Assembly: GCA_024426085.1 (NCBI GenBank)
Contig: CP087974.1
Span: forward strand, 2,624,001 to 2,688,000
Source of the DNA: Rhizobium sp. RCAM05350
GTDB lineage: Bacteria > Pseudomonadota > Alphaproteobacteria > Rhizobiales > Rhizobiaceae
DNA length: 64,000 nt
Direction: 5' to 3'
Positions 1 through 10,119 of the stretch are shown here, in pieces. A program made the translations under genes and the position numbers. The notes under the pieces are model-generated. The model worked only from the letters and a program-made list of their open reading frames with translations. It searched no databases and was not told the DNA's origin. Every line of letters begins with the position of its first letter. Position 1 is the first letter of the stretch.

Positions 1-2
1 CG

Positions 3-595
3 CTGTTTTCACCGCATGTGGAAGCCGTTCTGCATGACCTTGAGACCGGCCTGATCTTCCATATCGCCAACGCTTTTTCGAGGCGCCGCCCGGGGGACAG
101 TTCGCTCAACGAGGCTGGCTTGGTCTCAACGCTTGATGAAGACGTGATCGGTCCCTACGGTAAGTCCAACTGGGACGGCCGCAGGCTGAAAGCGATCACC
201 TCCGTGCTGCGCGATGCCGCTGGTAAGCCGGTCGGACTCTTGTGCATCAACCACGATATCGAGGCCTTTGCTGGCATCTTCGATCAGCTGAAATCGATGA
301 TGGATATCGCCGCTCCCATGCCGAAAACCACGGCGCTGATGGCGGAGGACTGGCGCGAGGCGGTCAACTCGGTGATCGGGGAGTTCCTCACAACCCACAG
401 GACCAGCCTCGCAGGGCTCACCAGTACCGAGATGGACGGCCTTCTTGCGCTACTCGGAAACGCGGCGTCTTTGCCATCCGCAAGGCCGTTCCCTATGTCG
501 CCGAGATCCTGAAGCTGTCGAGAGCGACGATCTACAACCGCCTTGGCGCGATCCGCCAGAAGCAGGACGCTGCCGTTCAAGGAGAGCCGCGATGA
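3..595 (+). CDS. YheO/DauR-like transcriptional regulator (5' end outside window, one frameshift)
   Basis: Likely DNA-binding regulator with an N-terminal PAS-like YheO domain and a C-terminal helix-turn-helix. The reading frame is open at the left edge and runs upstream of the first base, so the N-terminus is missing. Visible: a HDLETG...HIANAFSRR segment and a GLLCINHD segment typical of the YheO PAS-like domain, then after a frame change near 462 an HTH segment (YVAEILKLSRATIYNRLGAIR). The break lies in a short A run; one added A restores GKRGVFAIRK, so it is probably a sequencing indel. The stop overlaps the next gene's start by ATGA, so it very likely regulates and is co-transcribed with the aminotransferase. 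YheO-type proteins often control amino-acid catabolic genes; the target here is inference. Confidence 0.75.
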
Positions 596-1730
596 CCAAG
601 CCGATGCGCGATTTTGTGCTCGAAACCTTCATGTCCAAATGGGAATTCACCGCCAGATACAACATGACGGCCTCGGATGCCGAAAGCATGCGCCTGCCGG
701 AACTGCTGGCCATGGCCAGCGACGAGGACCGCGCCGATTTCGAAAACCTCAGCCTCGGCTATACCGAGACATTTGGCGCTCGGTGCTCCGGCAGGAAATT
801 GCGCGAACCTATGACACGGTTCAGCCGGAAAACCTGATCTGCTTTGCCGGCGCCGAGGAAGCGATCTATGTAGCGATGAAGGTGCTTTTGACATCGGACG
901 ACCACGCCATCGTCATCACGCCCAACTATCAGGCCGCCGAAACCATTCCGCTCAGCATCTGTGCTGTTACCGGCGTGGCGCTCGATATCGACAACAATTG
1001 GGATCTCGACATCAGCCTTGTCGAGGCAGCACTCCGGCCGAATACCAAGCTGATCTCCGTCAACTTTCCCAATAACCCCACCGGCAAGATCCTGCCGCGC
1101 GCGACATTCGATGCGCTCGTTGACCTCTGCCGCAAGCATGGCGTCTGGCTGTTCAGCGATGAAGTCTACCGGCTGATCGAGAAGGACGAGGCGCTGCGCC
1201 TGCCGCAAGCTGTCGATGCCTATGAGCGCGGAATTTCGCTCAACGTCATGTCGAAGGCTTATGGACTTCCGGGGCTCCGGATTGGCTGGTTGGCCTGCAC
1301 GGACGGTGAGTTCCTCACACGCTGCGAGCGCTACAAGCACTTCCTGTCGATCTGCAATTCGGCGCCCTCAGAAGTTCTGGCCCGTATCGGTCTGAAGAAC
1401 CGCGACACGATTTTGGCACGGACACGCGCTATCGTTCGCAGCAATATCGCCGAGTGGAACACGTTTTTCGCGGAGTTTTCCCATCTGTTCGACTGGCGCG
1501 AGCCGGATGGCGGCTGTGTTGCCTTCATCCGCTATAAAGGACCGGAAGGCGTCGAGGAATTTGTGCGGCGCGCGGTCGAGGAGGCCGGTGTGTTTTTCCT
1601 GCCGTCGAGCGTCTATCACTCGGAGCTCACGCCTGTACCGCAGAATTGCCTGCGCGTCGGCTTCGGCCGGCTGCATATGCCGGAGGGCATTGCGGTTCTG
1701 CGCAATTGGCTGAACCGCAACAGCCTTTAG
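592..1730 (+). CDS. class I/II PLP-dependent aminotransferase (one frameshift)
   Basis: Fold-type I pyridoxal-phosphate aminotransferase of about 380 aa acting in the cytoplasm on an amino acid not identifiable from sequence. Visible motifs in order: SVNFPNNPTGKI (cofactor and substrate binding), LFSDEVYR (PLP-contacting Asp and Tyr), NVMSKAYGLPGLRIGW (Schiff-base Lys) and a C-terminal RVGFGR substrate-carboxylate Arg. The start ATG overlaps the upstream regulator stop. The frame changes near 785 in a GG/GGG run; one more G restores GARVLRQEIART, so it is most likely a sequencing error. Pairing with a YheO-type regulator suggests amino-acid degradation. It converges with kdpE, whose stop is 10 bp away. 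Confidence 0.85.
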
Positions 1731-1740
1731 ATCGAGCCGG

Positions 1741-2436
1741 CTAAATGTCGGCTTCGCGCAGGCGGTAGCCGACGCCGGTTTCGGTGGTGATATATTGCGG
1801 CTGGTCGGGGGTCAGCTCGATCTTCTGGCGAAGCTGGCGCACATAGACGCGCAGATACTGCACGTCGTCGGCATTGCCCCAGACCTCCTTCAGCAGAAAT
1901 TTGTGCGTCAGCACCTTGCCGGCGTGTTGCACGAGGATGCGCAGGATATCGTATTCCTTCGGCGACAATTTGACCTCGCGGCCATCGACCTTGACGATGC
2001 GCTTGACCAGATCGACCGACAGGCCGCCGGTCTGGAACAGCGGCTTTTCACCCTGCTGCTGCAGCCGGTGGCGCAGCGCGACGCGGATGCGCGCCACCAG
2101 TTCGTTCATGCCGAAGGGCTTGGTCACGTAGTCGTCGGCACCGAGTTCCAGCGCCTTGACGATCCCCGCCTCGTCGGTGCGGCTCGACAGGATCACGATC
2201 GGCAGCGTCAAGCCCTCCTCGCGCCAGCCGCGCAGCAGATCGTGGCCGAGCATATCCGGCAGGCCAAGATCGAGCAGGATCAAATCCGGCTGCTCGGCCT
2301 TGACGCTCTCGCGTGCCGCCTTGCCGTTGCCGGCCTCGCTGACGTCATAGTCCTGCGTTGCCAGGCCGACCCGCAACAGCCGGCGGATGGGCGGTTCGTC
2401 ATCGACCACCAGGATCTTCACCGCTGAAAGCGTCAT
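1741..2436 (-). CDS. kdpE: KdpE, OmpR-family response regulator
   Basis: Intact 231-aa response regulator for the Kdp K+ transport operon. The receiver domain (residues 1-120) has the acidic pair VVDDEPP, phospho-acceptor Asp56 in LILLDLGLPD and the conserved Lys in DDYVTKPFG. The C-terminal winged-helix domain carries LSPKEYDILRILVQHAGKVLTH and ends VGYRLREADI as in OmpR/KdpE proteins. Its ATG overlaps the kdpD stop (ATGA), so translation is coupled to the sensor kinase. Known role: phosphorylated by KdpD under K+ limitation or osmotic stress, it activates kdpFABC. Confidence 0.95.
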   Translation of the reverse strand: MTLSAVKILVVDDEPPIRRLLRVGLATQDYDVSEAGNGKAARESVKAEQPDLILLDLGLPDMLGHDLLRGWREEGLTLPIVILSSRTDEAGIVKALELGADDYVTKPFGMNELVARIRVALRHRLQQQGEKPLFQTGGLSVDLVKRIVKVDGREVKLSPKEYDILRILVQHAGKVLTHKFLLKEVWGNADDVQYLRVYVRQLRQKIELTPDQPQYITTETGVGYRLREADI

Positions 2437-5162
2437 TTCATGTCCTTCAGATTGGGGGCATTCGGCAGCAGAGGCAGACTGATGGTAAAGACCGCACCGG
2501 AATGGTCGGTGCGGTTTTCCGCAGCGATGGTGCCGCCCATCGCCTCGACGAAACCCCGGCAGATGGAAAGGCCAAGCCCGGTCCCCGCCCGGACGTGATC
2601 ACCCTTGCGCACCCTGTAGAACGTATCGAAGACACGCTCCAGATCGCCCTGTGGAATACCCGGTCCTTCGTCGGCAATCTTGATCAGGACCCGCTCGCCA
2701 TTGCTTTCGGCCCGAACGCGGATGGTCGATCCTTCCGGTGCATACTTGGCGGCGTTGTCGAGCAGGTTAAACAGCACCTGTTCGAACAGAACCGGGTCGA
2801 CGCGGACCATCGGCAGATCACCGGGAACGTCAACATCCACAGTATGATCGGCCAAAATCTTGCGCGCCCTGCGGAGCGCACTGCCGACGATATCGCCGGT
2901 ATAGTGAAAGGCCGCGTTCGGCTCCATGGCACCGGATCGATCCGGGTCATGTCGAGCAGATTGGCGATGAACCGGTTCAACCGCTCGGATTCGTCCGTCA
3001 CCGTGGTCAGGAGTTCGACTCGGTCTTCTTCCGGCATGGCTGATTGATAGTCACGCAGCGTACCGGCAGCACCCATGATAGCGGCAAGCGGCGTCTTCAG
3101 ATCGTGTGAAATCGACGTCAGCAGAGCTGAGCGCAAACGGCCGGCTTCCTCGACCAGCCGCGCATTGTCGACATCGGCCACAAGCTGAACGCGCTCGATG
3201 GCAAGTGCGGCCTGATCGGCAAGCGCATCAAGCAGGCGCTGCTGTTCCGGGCTGAGCAACGGCCCCTGCCGGTCGTTGTCCAGACCAATGACGCCGACGG
3301 CGGCGCGGCCGGTGCGCAGCGGCACGTAAAGACGCTTGGCACCCGGCAGTGTATCGGCGCCGCGGCCGGCGGCACGGTTGTGCTCCCAGGCCCAGCGGGC
3401 GGCGGCAATATCGGCATCGTCAAGCGTATCATCCGGTGGATAGCCGGCTTTGACCTGCGATCGTTCCATCTTCCGGCAGAAGCAGCACCACGCGCACTTT
3501 CAACATGGAGGCAAGCTGGAACGCCGTCGCCCAAAGCACGTCGTCCAGCGTGCCGGTACCGGCCAGTTTCTTGCTGAACAGATAGAGGTCTTCGGTGGTG
3601 CGCGCCTGCAGACGAGCGGCGGCGGCCTGCCGCTGGACACTGGCGGTCAAATTGCTGGCGATAATCGCCACTACGAAGAAAAAGCCGAATGCAACGACGC
3701 TTTCCGGATCGCTGATGACGAGCGTATAGAGCGGTTGCAGGAAGAAAAAATTCAGGGTCAGTGCGCTGGCGACGCTGGCATAGAGAGCCGGCTTCAATCC
3801 TTCGGTTACTGCTGAAGCGAGCACCGCCATCAGAAAGACGAGCGCGATATTGCGCACGTCGAGCGACTGATCGAGCAAGATGCCGACCCCCAGCGCGCAG
3901 CTGACATAGAACGTCGCAAGGATGTAAGGCCTGATTTTGAACTGGGCAGGTATCGGTGCAGTCTTGATACCCGTTGCAGCGGCCTCCCCTTCCCGGTCAT
4001 CGCCGGCGATGACGTGGACGCTGATATTTCCCGCATTTCGGATGACACGGCTCGTCACCGAGCCATGCAACCACTCGCGCCATCCGGATGTTTTCGGCGT
4101 ACCGGTAATAATGTGGGTAACGTTGCTGGATGCGGCAACGCGGACGATCTCCTCGGCCTCGTCGGAGCCCGGCCTGGTTAGTGCTTCGGCGCCCAGCCGC
4201 TCGGCCAGCCGCAGCGTCGCGGCAATACGGTCCCGCGCAGGCTCGGACAAGTGCACCGATCGCGCCGTTTCAACATGCAGCGCCACCAAAGGCGCGCGCA
4301 GCCGATCGGCCAGACGGGCCGCATAGCGCACAAGCGAGGCACTGCGCGGCTGGTCGTCGACACAAACCAGCACCCGCTCCCCGGCTGCCCAGGGACCGGA
4401 GATGGCATGGGCCTGCATATGCGTGAGCAGTTGATCATCGACCCGTTGCGCAGTCTGGCGCAGTGCAAGTTCGCGCAGCGCCGTCAGGTTTCCCGGTGAA
4501 AAATAGTTTTCCAGCGCCCGCTGGGCTGTCTTCGGGATATAGACCTTGCCATCATGCAGACGCTTGATCGGATCTTCCGGCGTCAGATCGATGATCTCGA
4601 TATCGTCTGCCCGGTCGATGATCGAATCCGGAACTGTTTCCCTGCACGCGGATACGGGTGATCTGGGCGACGACGTCGTTGAGGCTTTCGACATGCTGGA
4701 TGTTCAGCGTCGAATAGACATCGATGCCGCGCGACAGCAGTTCCTGCACATCCATATAGCGTTTCGGATGCCGGCTACCGGGTGCATTGGTGTGGGCCAG
4801 TTCATCGACAAGAACAAGGCCAGGGCGCCGGGCGAGAATGGCATCGATATCCATTTCCTCAAGCTGGCGGCCCTTGTATTCGATCGAGGTGCGGGCAATG
4901 ACTTCAAAACCGTCGGCCAGGGCTTGGGTCTCTTTGCGGCCATGCGTTTCGACCACGCCGATGACAACATCGACGCCATCGGCCTTTTGGCATGGCCGGA
5001 GGTCAGCATCTCGTAGGTCTTGCCGACACCGGGTGCTGCACCCAGAAAGATTTTCAGGCGGCCGCGCGTTTCCTGCTCCGCACGCTGCAACAGCGCGTCG
5101 GGAGACGGTCTTCCATCCATATCGCGGACATCATCACGCATGCGCGCACTGTCTTTCTTCAT
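2433..5162 (-). CDS. kdpD: KdpD, K+-responsive sensor histidine kinase (at least four frameshifts)
   Basis: Reconstructed protein of about 910 aa, the usual KdpD length. In order: KdpD ATP-binding domain with Walker A GAAPGVGKTYEML; LVLVDELAHTNAPGSRH; a Usp-like domain (RVLVCVDDQPRSASLV); four closely spaced membrane segments (FYVSCALGVGILLD to FFFVVAIIASNLT); a GAF-like region; the His box SISHDLKTPLAAIMGA; and ATPase motifs NLLDNAAKYAP, DEGPGIP and GTGLGLSI. The frame changes near 5000, 4640, 3460 and 2935 while similarity continues, so sequencing indels are the likely cause. The ATG at 5162 (MKKDSARM) is preferred over the TTG just before it. A 138-bp gap with two hairpins separates it from kdpC, so kdpDE may be expressed at a different level from kdpABC. 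Confidence 0.93.
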
Positions 5163-5172
5163 CAATGCCGAA

Positions 5173-5191
5173 AAGCGGCAGGATGCCGCTT
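5173..5191 (-). terminator. hairpin followed by TTTT in the kdpC-kdpD gap
   Basis: On the minus strand AAGCGGCA-TCC-TGCCGCTT forms a perfect 8-bp stem with a 3-nt loop, and TTTTC begins within its 3' arm. It lies just upstream of the kdpD start. It looks like a weak intrinsic terminator or attenuator that would lower kdpDE expression relative to kdpABC. Function is inference. Confidence 0.4.
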
Positions 5192-5254
5192 CAGACCATA
5201 CCGGACAAGTCCTGAAAGCCGAGGCGATTCAGGACCATCAATCACATCACTGCC

Positions 5255-5286
5255 GGCATCGCGCCTGCTTTTCGAAGCGCGATGCC
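5255..5286 (-). other. strong 10-bp-stem hairpin between kdpC and kdpD
   Basis: GGCATCGCGC and GCGCGATGCC form a perfect 10-bp stem around a 12-nt loop, 15 bp after the kdpC stop. No T run follows. It could protect the 3' end of a processed kdpABC message or work with the second hairpin downstream as a tandem terminator. Confidence 0.45.
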
Positions 5287-5300
5287 GTAGTCGATCAAGG

Positions 5301-5864
5301 CTAGACAGCTTTATCAAGCGCCATGTTCAGCGCCAAGACGTTGACCGCCGGTTCACCGAAAACGCCGAGCTCACGTGCCTCGACGGCCTGATCGACGAGC
5401 GCGCGAACCTTGCCCTCATCCATGCCGCGGGCCTTGGCAACGCGCGCCACTTGGAAATAGGCGGCTTCCGGCGTGATATGCGGATCGAGACCGCTGCCCG
5501 AGGCCGTGACCAGATCCATCGGCACAGCAGCACCGGGGTTGGCAACCTTGAGGGCTTCCGCTTCCGCCTTGATCCGATCCAGCAGTTTTTGATTGGTCGG
5601 GCCGAGGTTGGAGCCGCTGGACGAGGCGGCATTGTAGCCATCACCGGCTGCCGACGGGCGGCCGTGGAAGTAAGTATCGCCGGTAAAGACCTGGCCGATC
5701 AGGGCGGAACCGACAACGATTCCGTCTTTCTCGACAAGGCTGCCGTTGGCCTGATGCGGGAACAGCGCCTGGGCGATGCTCGTCATGCCGAGCGGATAGG
5801 CAAGGCCGGTAATGATGGTGATTGCAACGATCATGACCAGCGCGGGTCGCAATTGTTTCAGCAT
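5301..5864 (-). CDS. kdpC: KdpC, stabilising subunit of the K+-transporting ATPase
   Basis: Intact 187-aa KdpC. There is one N-terminal membrane helix ([20 protein letters not shown]), then a periplasmic domain with family motifs [20 protein letters not shown] and [15 protein letters not shown]. KdpC holds KdpA and KdpB together and aids ATP binding in the KdpFABC complex. It starts 26 bp after the kdpB stop in the same operon. Confidence 0.95.
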   Translation of the reverse strand: MLKQLRPALVMIVAITIITGLAYPLGMTSIAQALFPHQANGSLVEKDGIVVGSALIGQVFTGDTYFHGRPSAAGDGYNAASSSGSNLGPTNQKLLDRIKAEAEALKVANPGAAVPMDLVTASGSGLDPHITPEAAYFQVARVAKARGMDEGKVRALVDQAVEARELGVFGEPAVNVLALNMALDKAV

Positions 5865-5890
5865 TGGAATCTTCCTTTAAACGAGGCCTT

Positions 5891-7949
5891 TTACACAAGA
5901 CCAAGGGCAGTGATGGCCATATCGATGGCCTTGATGCCGATGAACGGCACGATGACGCCGCCGAGGCCATAGATCAGCAGGTTGCGCGACAAGAGAGCAC
6001 CGGCGCCGACGGCGCGGTAGGTGACGCCCTTCAGCGACAGCGGGATCAGCGCGACGATGACTAGCGCGTTGAAGATGATCGCCGACAGGATGGCGCTTTG
6101 CGGCGAGGCAAGGCCCATGATGTTCAGCGCCGAGAGCTGCGGATAGAAGGCCAAGAACATCGCCGGGATGATGGCGAAATACTTGGCGATGTCGTTGGCG
6201 ATCGAGAATGTCGTCAGCGCGCCGCGTGTCATCAAGAGCTGCTTGCCGATCTCGACGATCTCGATCAACTTGGTCGGGTCCGAATCCAGATCGACCATGT
6301 TGCCGGCTTCGCGGGCCGCGACCGTGCCGGTGTTCATCGCCACGCCGACATCGGCCTGGGCGAGCGCCGGGGCATCGTTGGTGCCGTCGCCGCACATGGC
6401 GACGAGCTTGCCCTTGGCCTGCTCCTCGCGGATCAGCGACAGCTTGTTTTCCGGCGTTGCCTGGGCCAGGAAATCATCGACCCCGGCTTCGGCCGCAATC
6501 GCGGCTGCCGTCATCGGGTTGTCGCCGGTGATCATCACCGTGCGGATACCCATGCGGCGCAGTTCGGCGAAACGTTCGCGGATGCCGCCCTTGACGATAT
6601 CCTTCAGGTGAACGACGCCCATCAGGCGACCGTCCCGCACGACGGCAAGCGGCGTGCCGCCGGACTTGGCAATTTCGTCGGCAATCGCCTGGATTTCGCG
6701 CACTGTATCCGGACGCGCTGCCGTGTTCTGGCTGGCAACGTAGCTCAAGACAGCATCGACGGCGCCCTTGCGGATCGACGAACCCTCGATATCGACGCCG
6801 CTCATGCGGCTCTGCGCCGTAAAGGGCACGAAGGTCGCATGCAGCTGCGCCATATCGCGGGCGCGGATGCCGTATTTCTCCTTGGCCAACACGACGATGG
6901 AGCGGCCTTCCGGCGTTTCATCGGCAAGCGACGCCAGCTGCGCTGCATCGGCAAGGTCCTGCTGCGACACGCCGGAGACCGGGCGAAGCTCGGTGGCCTG
7001 GCGGTTGCCGAGCGTGATCGTGCCCGTCTTGTCGAGCAGCAACGTATCGATGTCGCCGGCAGCCTCGACGGCGCGGCCGGACATTGCCAGCACGTTGAAA
7101 CGCACCAGACGGTCCATGCCGGCAATGCCGATGGCGGAAAGAAGCGCGCCGATCGTGGTCGGGATCAACGTCACGAACAGGGCCACAAGCACGATCACCG
7201 GAATGGAGCCACCGGCATAGGTGGCAAAGCTCGGGATCGTTGCAACGGCCAGCACGAAGATCAGCGTCATGCCGGCAAGAAGGATGTTGAGGGCGATCTC
7301 GTTCGGCGTCTTCTGGCGTTCGGCACCTTCGACCAGCGAAATCATCCGGTCGATAAAGGTGGAGCCAGCGGCGGCGCTGATGCGCACGCGGATCCAGTCC
7401 GACAGGACCTGCGTGCCGCCGGTGACGGCCGAGCGGTCGCCACCGGATTCACGGATGACGGGCGCCGATTCACCGGTGATCGCCGCCTCGTTGACGGACG
7501 CAACGCCTTCGATGACTTCCCCATCCGACGGGATGATCTCGCCGGCTTCAACGAGTACGATGTCGCCGACCTTGAGGCTGGTGCCGGAGACGATCTTGAA
7601 GTTCTTCAGATCCGTTCCTGTCAGGAGCTTAGCCTGGGTTTCGGTGCGGGTCTTGCGCAGCGACTCGGCCTGCGCCTTGCCGCGGCCTTCAGCAACCGCT
7701 TCGGCAGAAATTGGCAAACAGGACCGTGAACCACAGCCAGATATTGAGCTGCAGCGAAAAGCCGAGATCGCCGCCGCCGGTCACGAGATCGCGCAGGAAC
7801 AGAACGGTGGTCAGCGTCGAGACAACGGCGACGACGAACATCACCGGGTTCCTGGCCAGCGTGCGCGGATCGAGCTTGACGAAAGCCGAGCCGATCGCCG
7901 GAATGAGGATGCGAGAGTCCATAAGGCTCGCAGATTTGGACTGGCTCAT
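5891..7949 (-). CDS. kdpB: KdpB, catalytic P-type ATPase subunit (one frameshift)
   Basis: ATP-hydrolysing subunit of the high-affinity K+ pump, about 686 aa after reconstruction. Seen: N-terminal membrane segments ([32 protein letters not shown]), actuator motif [16 protein letters not shown], phosphorylation motif [32 protein letters not shown] and the hinge [18 protein letters not shown], then C-terminal membrane helices. The only break is near 7710, between VLFANF and [12 protein letters not shown], and looks like an indel error. It follows the 55-aa ORF and precedes kdpC. Confidence 0.95.
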
Positions 7950-7994
7950 AAGAGAACTCCAGTTTCTTTTGTGTGTGACATCACGGCGACCGCG

Positions 7995-8162
7995 TCAGCC
8001 GTGGAACAATTCGGTAAAAGCATGGGCAAGACCGCCAACCACCAGCAGGACCAGCAGAAAAGCGATGATGACGCTGGTTGCCTGCAGGGCAGCCGCTCGC
8101 GGCGGATCACCGTCGCGAGGGTTGAGGAGCTTTCTGAACTTCTGCTGGAACAAGCGTTTCAT
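7995..8162 (-). CDS. 55-aa single-pass membrane protein between kdpA and kdpB
   Basis: Small ORF starting MKRLFQQKFRKLLNPRDGD and ending ELFHG. It has a basic N-terminus and one hydrophobic helix (SVIIAFLLVLLVVGGLAHAF), giving a predicted N-in, C-out topology. The start lies 8 bp after the kdpA stop with AGGTG five bases upstream, and the stop is 45 bp before kdpB, so it sits inside the operon. It is not part of the classical KdpFABC set. Size and topology recall KdpF, suggesting an extra small subunit or assembly factor; this is inference. Confidence 0.7.
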   Translation of the reverse strand: MKRLFQQKFRKLLNPRDGDPPRAAALQATSVIIAFLLVLLVVGGLAHAFTELFHG

Positions 8163-8170
8163 GCCGACAC

Positions 8171-9871
8171 CTAGAAGGTTTGACCTGATATCATCGCCAG
8201 GTGCTCGACGATCGGCCCGAGCGCCAGCGCCGGGAAGAAGGTCAGTCCGCCGACGATCAGGATGACGCCGCAGAGCAGGCCGACGAATAGCGGGCCGTGG
8301 GTCGGGAAGGTACCGGCCGAGGCGGGCACCGTCTTCTTCATCACCAGCGAGCCTGCGATGGCCAGCGCCGGGATGATCACCAGGAAGCGGCCCATCAGCA
8401 TGGCGATGCCAAGCGTGATGTTATACCAGGGCGTATTGCCGGTGAGCCCGCCGAAGGCCGAGCCGTTGTTGGCGGCAGCCGAGGTATAGGCATAGAGGAT
8501 TTCCGAGAAACCATGCGGTCCCGGATTTCCGATTGAAGCCACCCCGGTCGGCAACAGCACAGCAATTGCGGTGAAGCCGAGCATTGCCATCGGCAGGATG
8601 AGGATGGCGAGAACGGCCATCTTGACCTCCTTCGCCTCGATCTTCTTGCCAAGATATTCCGGCGTGCGGCCGACCATCAGGCCGGCGACGAAGACCGTCA
8701 GGACGACGAACATCAGGATACCGTAGAAACCTGCACCGACGCCGCCGACGATGACTTCACCCAGTTCCATGTTGATCAGCGGGATAAGGCCGCCGAGCGC
8801 CGTGAACGAGCCGTGCATGGCATTGACCGCGCCGCAGGAAGCGGCCGTTGTGACAACTGCGAACAGCGACGACAGGACGATGCCGAAGCGAACTTCCTTG
8901 CCTTCCATGTTGCCACCGTCGAGGCCCATCGCATGAACCAGCGGATTACCCGCGGCTTCGGCCCAGTAGGTCACCGTCACGCCGGCAAGGAAGAGGATGC
9001 CCATCGTCGCGAAGATCGCCCAGCCCTGGCGCTGGTTTCCGACCATGCGGCCGAAGACGTTGGTGAAACCGGCGCCGATGGCAAAGATCGCCACCATCTG
9101 GATCAGGTTGGAGATCGCATCCGGATTTTCAAACGGATGGGCGGAATTGACGTTGAAGAAACCGCCACCATTGGTGCCGAGCATCTTGATTGCCAGCTGG
9201 GACGCGACCGGGCCGAGTGCGATGGTCTGCTGCGCACCTTCGATCGTCGTTGCCGTGACATAAGCACCGAGCGTCTGCGGCACACCGAGATAGACGAACG
9301 CTACCGTCAGCAGGATGCAGATCGGCAGGAGGATGTAGAGCGTGGCGCGGGTCATATCGACCCAGAAATTGCCGATCGACTTGCCGGAAGCGCGCGCAAA
9401 ACCGCGGATCAGCGATGGCGATGGCCATGCCGGTTGCCGCTGAGGCGAAATTCTGCACGGTCAGGCCTGGCCATCTGCACGAGGTAGGACATCGTGCTTT
9501 CGCCGCCGTAATTCTGCCAGTTGGTGTTGGTCACGAAGCTGGTGGCGGTGTTGAAGGACAGTTCGGGGCCGACCGCGGTCATGCCCGCTGGGTTGAAGGG
9601 CAAGGTGCCCTGAAATCGCTGCAAGGCGTAGAGAACAGCAAAGCCCGCGAGATTGAACAGGAGCAGCGCGAACACATAGCTCGTCCAGTGCTGCTCTTCC
9701 TTCTCGCTGGTGCCGGAAAGCCTGTAAAGGCCGCGCTCGATCGGCACGAAGAGAGGTGACAGCGGGGTGCGCTCACCGCTGAAGACGCGTCATATAGGCG
9801 CCGAGCGGCTTGATGAGCAAAATGACGATCCCGCAGAAGATTAGGATCTGGATCCATCCGTTGAGTGTCAT
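8171..9871 (-). CDS. kdpA: KdpA, K+-binding and translocating subunit (three frameshifts)
   Basis: Channel-like subunit of about 566 aa with ten membrane segments. Selectivity-filter-type loops are visible: [50 protein letters not shown] and [13 protein letters not shown]. The start [12 protein letters not shown] at 9871 was chosen because the frame then reads into the family N-terminus ([15 protein letters not shown]). Frame changes near 9790, 9463 and 9413 leave similarity uninterrupted, so they are probably indel errors. It follows kdpF and is followed by the 55-aa ORF. Confidence 0.94.
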
Positions 9872-9898
9872 GGCAATAACTTTCCGAACCTGGCGTTG

Positions 9899-9988
9899 TC
9901 AGAAACGCTCAGGGCGAATGAGGGCGTAGGTCAGATAGGCGAGGAGAAACACGGTCACGCCGGCTCCGAGCACATAATCGACAAGCAT
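9899..9988 (-). CDS. kdpF: KdpF, small subunit of the K+-transporting ATPase
   Basis: A 29-aa hydrophobic peptide (MLVDYVLGAGVTVFLLAYL, ending TYALIRPERF), the same length and pattern as E. coli KdpF. AAGGA lies about nine bases upstream of the ATG. It lies directly upstream of kdpA. KdpF is known to stabilise the KdpABC complex. Confidence 0.9.
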   Translation of the reverse strand: MLVDYVLGAGVTVFLLAYLTYALIRPERF

Positions 9989-10006
9989 TTCTCTTAATCC
10001 TTCGAA

Positions 10007-10090
10007 TTAGAGACGGTCGCAGGCCCTTGTATAGGCAAGCGACAGCGCGAAAAACAAAACGCCGATACCGATCAAGACAATATCCATCAT
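10007..10090 (-). CDS. 27-aa hydrophobic ORF upstream of kdpF
   Basis: A small ORF reading MMDIVLIGIGVLFFALSLAY and ending TRACDRL. One predicted membrane helix ends in a charged, Cys-containing tail. AGGAG sits nine bases upstream of the first ATG (10090), which is preferred over the second (10087). The TGA of the 10-codon leader ORF overlaps this start. Similar short ORFs with a YxRACDRL end occur before kdpF in other alphaproteobacteria as I recall; no function is established. Confidence 0.7.
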   Translation of the reverse strand: MMDIVLIGIGVLFFALSLAYTRACDRL

Positions 10091-10119
10091 CGATCCAGGC
10101 TCCTTTTGTTGAATTTCAT
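10087..10119 (-). CDS. 10-codon leader ORF of the kdp operon
   Basis: MKFNKRSLDR followed by TGA. It has a near-perfect Shine-Dalgarno (AGGAGGG, four bases before ATG). That Shine-Dalgarno is the 3' arm of an 8-bp hairpin at 10123-10144. The stop overlaps the start of the 27-aa ORF, so translation of the leader would be coupled to the first kdp cistron. Too short for homology evidence; support is the ribosome site and the overlap. Confidence 0.4.
   Translation of the reverse strand: MKFNKRSLDR

Noticed and set aside
2433..5162. Interpretation of kdpD (and kdpA, ccoI, rfbB and others) as pseudogenes
   Set aside because: Breaks are single-base, often in homopolymers, and all functional motifs are intact on both sides, so indel error is more likely than decay.
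6098..7729. 543-aa plus-strand ORF antisense to kdpB
   Set aside because: Shadow of a GC-rich gene; composition is low-complexity (Asp, Arg, His, Gly-rich) and the kdpB frame carries all P-type ATPase motifs.
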